A stretch of DNA of 64,000 nucleotides, taken from Aureisphaera sp963669405. GTDB lineage: Bacteria; Bacteroidota; Bacteroidia; Flavobacteriales; Flavobacteriaceae. The DNA lies in contig CAXXHF010000002.1 of the NCBI GenBank assembly GCA_963669405.2, positions 1,240,001-1,304,000 of the forward strand, in the 5' to 3' direction. Positions 62,250 to 64,000 of the stretch are shown piece after piece; positions within the stretch are counted from its first letter, which is position 1, and every line of letters begins with the position of its first letter. Made by a program: the position numbers and the translations under genes. The notes under the pieces were generated by a model that ran no database searches, was not told the DNA's origin, and worked only from the letters and a program-made list of their open reading frames with translations.

Positions 62250-63350
62250 ATGTTACAACGATTCTTTATCTTTTGTTCGGGTGCAGACACCGATATTTTG
62301 GAAGAATGCTCCCCAGGAGAACAAACCAAATATGCAGGAATTGGAGCCACCGTATTCTTTACAGCGGTTATGGCCACGATTGCAGCTTCTTATGCCCTTT
62401 ATACCGTTTTCGATACGTTCTTACCATCTATATTCTTTGGTGTTATTTGGGGAATGCTCATCTTTAATCTGGATCGTTTCATTGTTTCCACTATCAAAAA
62501 AAGAGATAATTTCTTTGATGAACTCATCCAAGCATCTCCAAGGATTTTACTAGCCATTATCATAGCTATTGTCATTTCAAAACCTTTGGAATTAAAGATT
62601 TTTGAAAAAGAAATTGACCAGGTTCTTCTGGAAGAGAAAAACCAAATGACATTGACCAATAAAGACCAATTGGCATTGCAATACACACCCTCTATAGAGG
62701 CACTGAACACAGAAATAGACAATTTAAAACAGGAAGTAGTTGATAAGGAAACTGAGGTTAACAACCTATACGAAACCTACATTTCTGAAGCAGAAGGTAG
62801 AAAAGGAACTGAAATTGTTGGTAAAGGCCCGGTTTACAAAGAAAAAAGGGAGAAACACGATTCAGAATTAACCGCACTACAAGAACTACGTACTGAAAAC
62901 AAAGCCAAAGTGGAAGCTGCCGAAGCACAGATTGCACAACTTGCCTTAGATTATCAAACCAAAGTAGCAGAGACCCAACCAGTAATAGATGGTTTTGATG
63001 GGCTTATGGCAAGGGTAAACGCTTTGGGAAAACTACCTTGGCTTCCTTCATTTTTTATTTTCCTATTGTTCTTAGCCATAGAGACCTCCCCTATTCTAGC
63101 AAAGCTGTTATCGCCTAAAGGATCTTATGATCTTAAGCTGGCAGAACAAGAGGGCGCCATACAATCTTGGACAACTCAACAAAAAGCGCAACGTGAAATT
63201 CTGGTCACTACAGATCGTGATGTCAACAATCGTGTTTATGAGGACATTGCAGAAGAAAAAGAATTGTACGATTACAAGCGAAGGATTGCTCGTCAATTAA
63301 TGCAAGAACAGGCAAACTCCTTTTACAAAAAGCAACAGCGGATTCTATAG
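62250..63350 (+). CDS. DUF4407 membrane protein
   Basis: A 366-aa protein. Helices at about 35-55, 60-80, 95-115 and 268-288 enclose a long charged coiled coil (about 125-245, LNTEIDNLKQEVVDKETEVN). The start FFIFCSGADTDILEECSPGE and the segment FGVIWGMLIFNLDRFIVST are typical of DUF4407. The function is unknown. It stands alone between a terminator and the epimerase gene. Confidence 0.9.
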   Translation: MLQRFFIFCSGADTDILEECSPGEQTKYAGIGATVFFTAVMATIAASYALYTVFDTFLPSIFFGVIWGMLIFNLDRFIVSTIKKRDNFFDELIQASPRILLAIIIAIVISKPLELKIFEKEIDQVLLEEKNQMTLTNKDQLALQYTPSIEALNTEIDNLKQEVVDKETEVNNLYETYISEAEGRKGTEIVGKGPVYKEKREKHDSELTALQELRTENKAKVEAAEAQIAQLALDYQTKVAETQPVIDGFDGLMARVNALGKLPWLPSFFIFLLFLAIETSPILAKLLSPKGSYDLKLAEQEGAIQSWTTQQKAQREILVTTDRDVNNRVYEDIAEEKELYDYKRRIARQLMQEQANSFYKKQQRIL

Positions 63351-63398
63351 AGATTCAACTCATAAATTTTTTGTTACTTGGTGGCGCAAAAACAGATT

Positions 63399-64000
63399 AT
63401 GACCCACCAATTTGTTTCAAATCCAGACCCAAGGCTTTCATATTATAGATTTGAAAGCCCTAAAACTACTTTCTCTATATTTCCCAATCTTGGAGCCAGC
63501 TTATTAGATTGGACATATCATGGTGTTCCTATTTTAGCTCCATTTCCTATTACGGAAGCAGGAATTGAGCAATATCAAAATGATTACCAAAGTAGTATTC
63601 TCTTTCCCTTCCCAAACAGATTGGAAAATGGGCAATTTTCTCATGAGGGTAAAAATTTTGAATTGCCTATTAATGAACCCATACTAAACAATGCCATTCA
63701 CGGTTGTGTTAGCAATTGTTCTTTTTCGGTAATAGAAGTAAATTCACATAGCATTCAACTAAATTACATGCATGAGCCAAACCAATCCTTCCCATTTGGT
63801 TTCAGTCTTGAAGTTTCTTATCAATTTTCTGAAGAATCTGTAAGTATACAATTCAAAATTATAAACCTTGACAAAAAATCTTTTCCCTTTGGACTAGGTT
63901 GGCATCCCTATTTTCGAATAGAAGGAGATGGAAAGGATACCATACATTTCACATCAGATAAAACGTATGCTATGAACAAGCATATGATCCCAACCAACAG
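63399..64000 (+). CDS. Aldose 1-epimerase family protein (partial, 3' end outside window)
   Basis: The first 200 codons are visible, starting MTHQFVSNPDPRLSYYRFES. FPNLGASLLDWTYHG, then FPFPNRLENGQFSHEG with the N-R-L sugar-binding element and NNAIHGCVSN with the conserved His, match galactose mutarotase-type enzymes. LGWHPYFRI follows near the cut end. It interconverts sugar anomers; a specific substrate is not evident. Confidence 0.85.
   Translation, partial: MTHQFVSNPDPRLSYYRFESPKTTFSIFPNLGASLLDWTYHGVPILAPFPITEAGIEQYQNDYQSSILFPFPNRLENGQFSHEGKNFELPINEPILNNAIHGCVSNCSFSVIEVNSHSIQLNYMHEPNQSFPFGFSLEVSYQFSEESVSIQFKIINLDKKSFPFGLGWHPYFRIEGDGKDTIHFTSDKTYAMNKHMIPTN

Overview
The window looks like chromosome of a marine Flavobacteriaceae member (phylum Bacteroidota). 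The evidence is low GC, several TAnnTTTG -7 boxes, short leaders with few Shine-Dalgarno sites, many lipoproteins, type IX secretion (T9SS) C-terminal sorting domains, a mevalonate pathway, DUF547, YwqK/MORN and DUF4407 proteins, and a GldL-like membrane protein. No transposase, integrase, rRNA operon or CRISPR array was seen. The gene at each end of the window is cut.

Layout. 0-2 kb: ECF sigma factor, zinc-finger/HEAT anti-sigma and DUF4097 protein. 2-10 kb: envelope genes (fatty-acid hydroxylase-like protein, three DUF547 proteins, a glycosyltransferase, an Omp85-like barrel, a GH113-like lipoprotein). 10-13 kb: FAD oxidoreductase plus polyferredoxin. 13-25 kb: PLP decarboxylase and Lrp regulator, two family-2 glycosyltransferases, an LpxR-like protein, a divergent Lgt paralogue paired with a tetraether-synthase-like radical SAM enzyme, M28 peptidase, TolB-like lipoprotein, GT87-like transferase. 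25-30 kb: RluB-like protein, nitrilase, UbiA prenyltransferase, mevalonate kinase and diphosphomevalonate decarboxylase. 30-37 kb: sigma factor, TPR membrane protein, TPR-CHAT protein and subtilisin-like T9SS protein. 37-42 kb: housekeeping and regulatory genes.

42.2-48.2 kb is an AT-rich accessory island. It holds a complete retron (PRTase-like protein, small winged-helix protein, structured ncRNA with a1/a2 repeats, reverse transcriptase) and a small operon with PIN-like and HEPN-like proteins. A diverged direct repeat flanks the whole segment. The right copy runs into a strictly phased 21-bp tandem array, then one gene of unknown function, then a 130-bp tandem array. This island is the most novel part of the window.

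48.2-53 kb is one co-directional set (ArsR, PAP2 phosphatase, DoxX-like, PLP decarboxylase, NTF2-like, cysteine-synthase-like) with a perfect palindromic operator behind the arsR gene. 53-64 kb: a T9SS-exported AA10 LPMO, tRNA-Leu(UAG), M20 dipeptidase, GldL-like protein, a large T9SS surface protein, PhnA-like protein, a BlaI/M56 pair with two operators on its promoter, a DUF4407 protein and a partial aldose epimerase.
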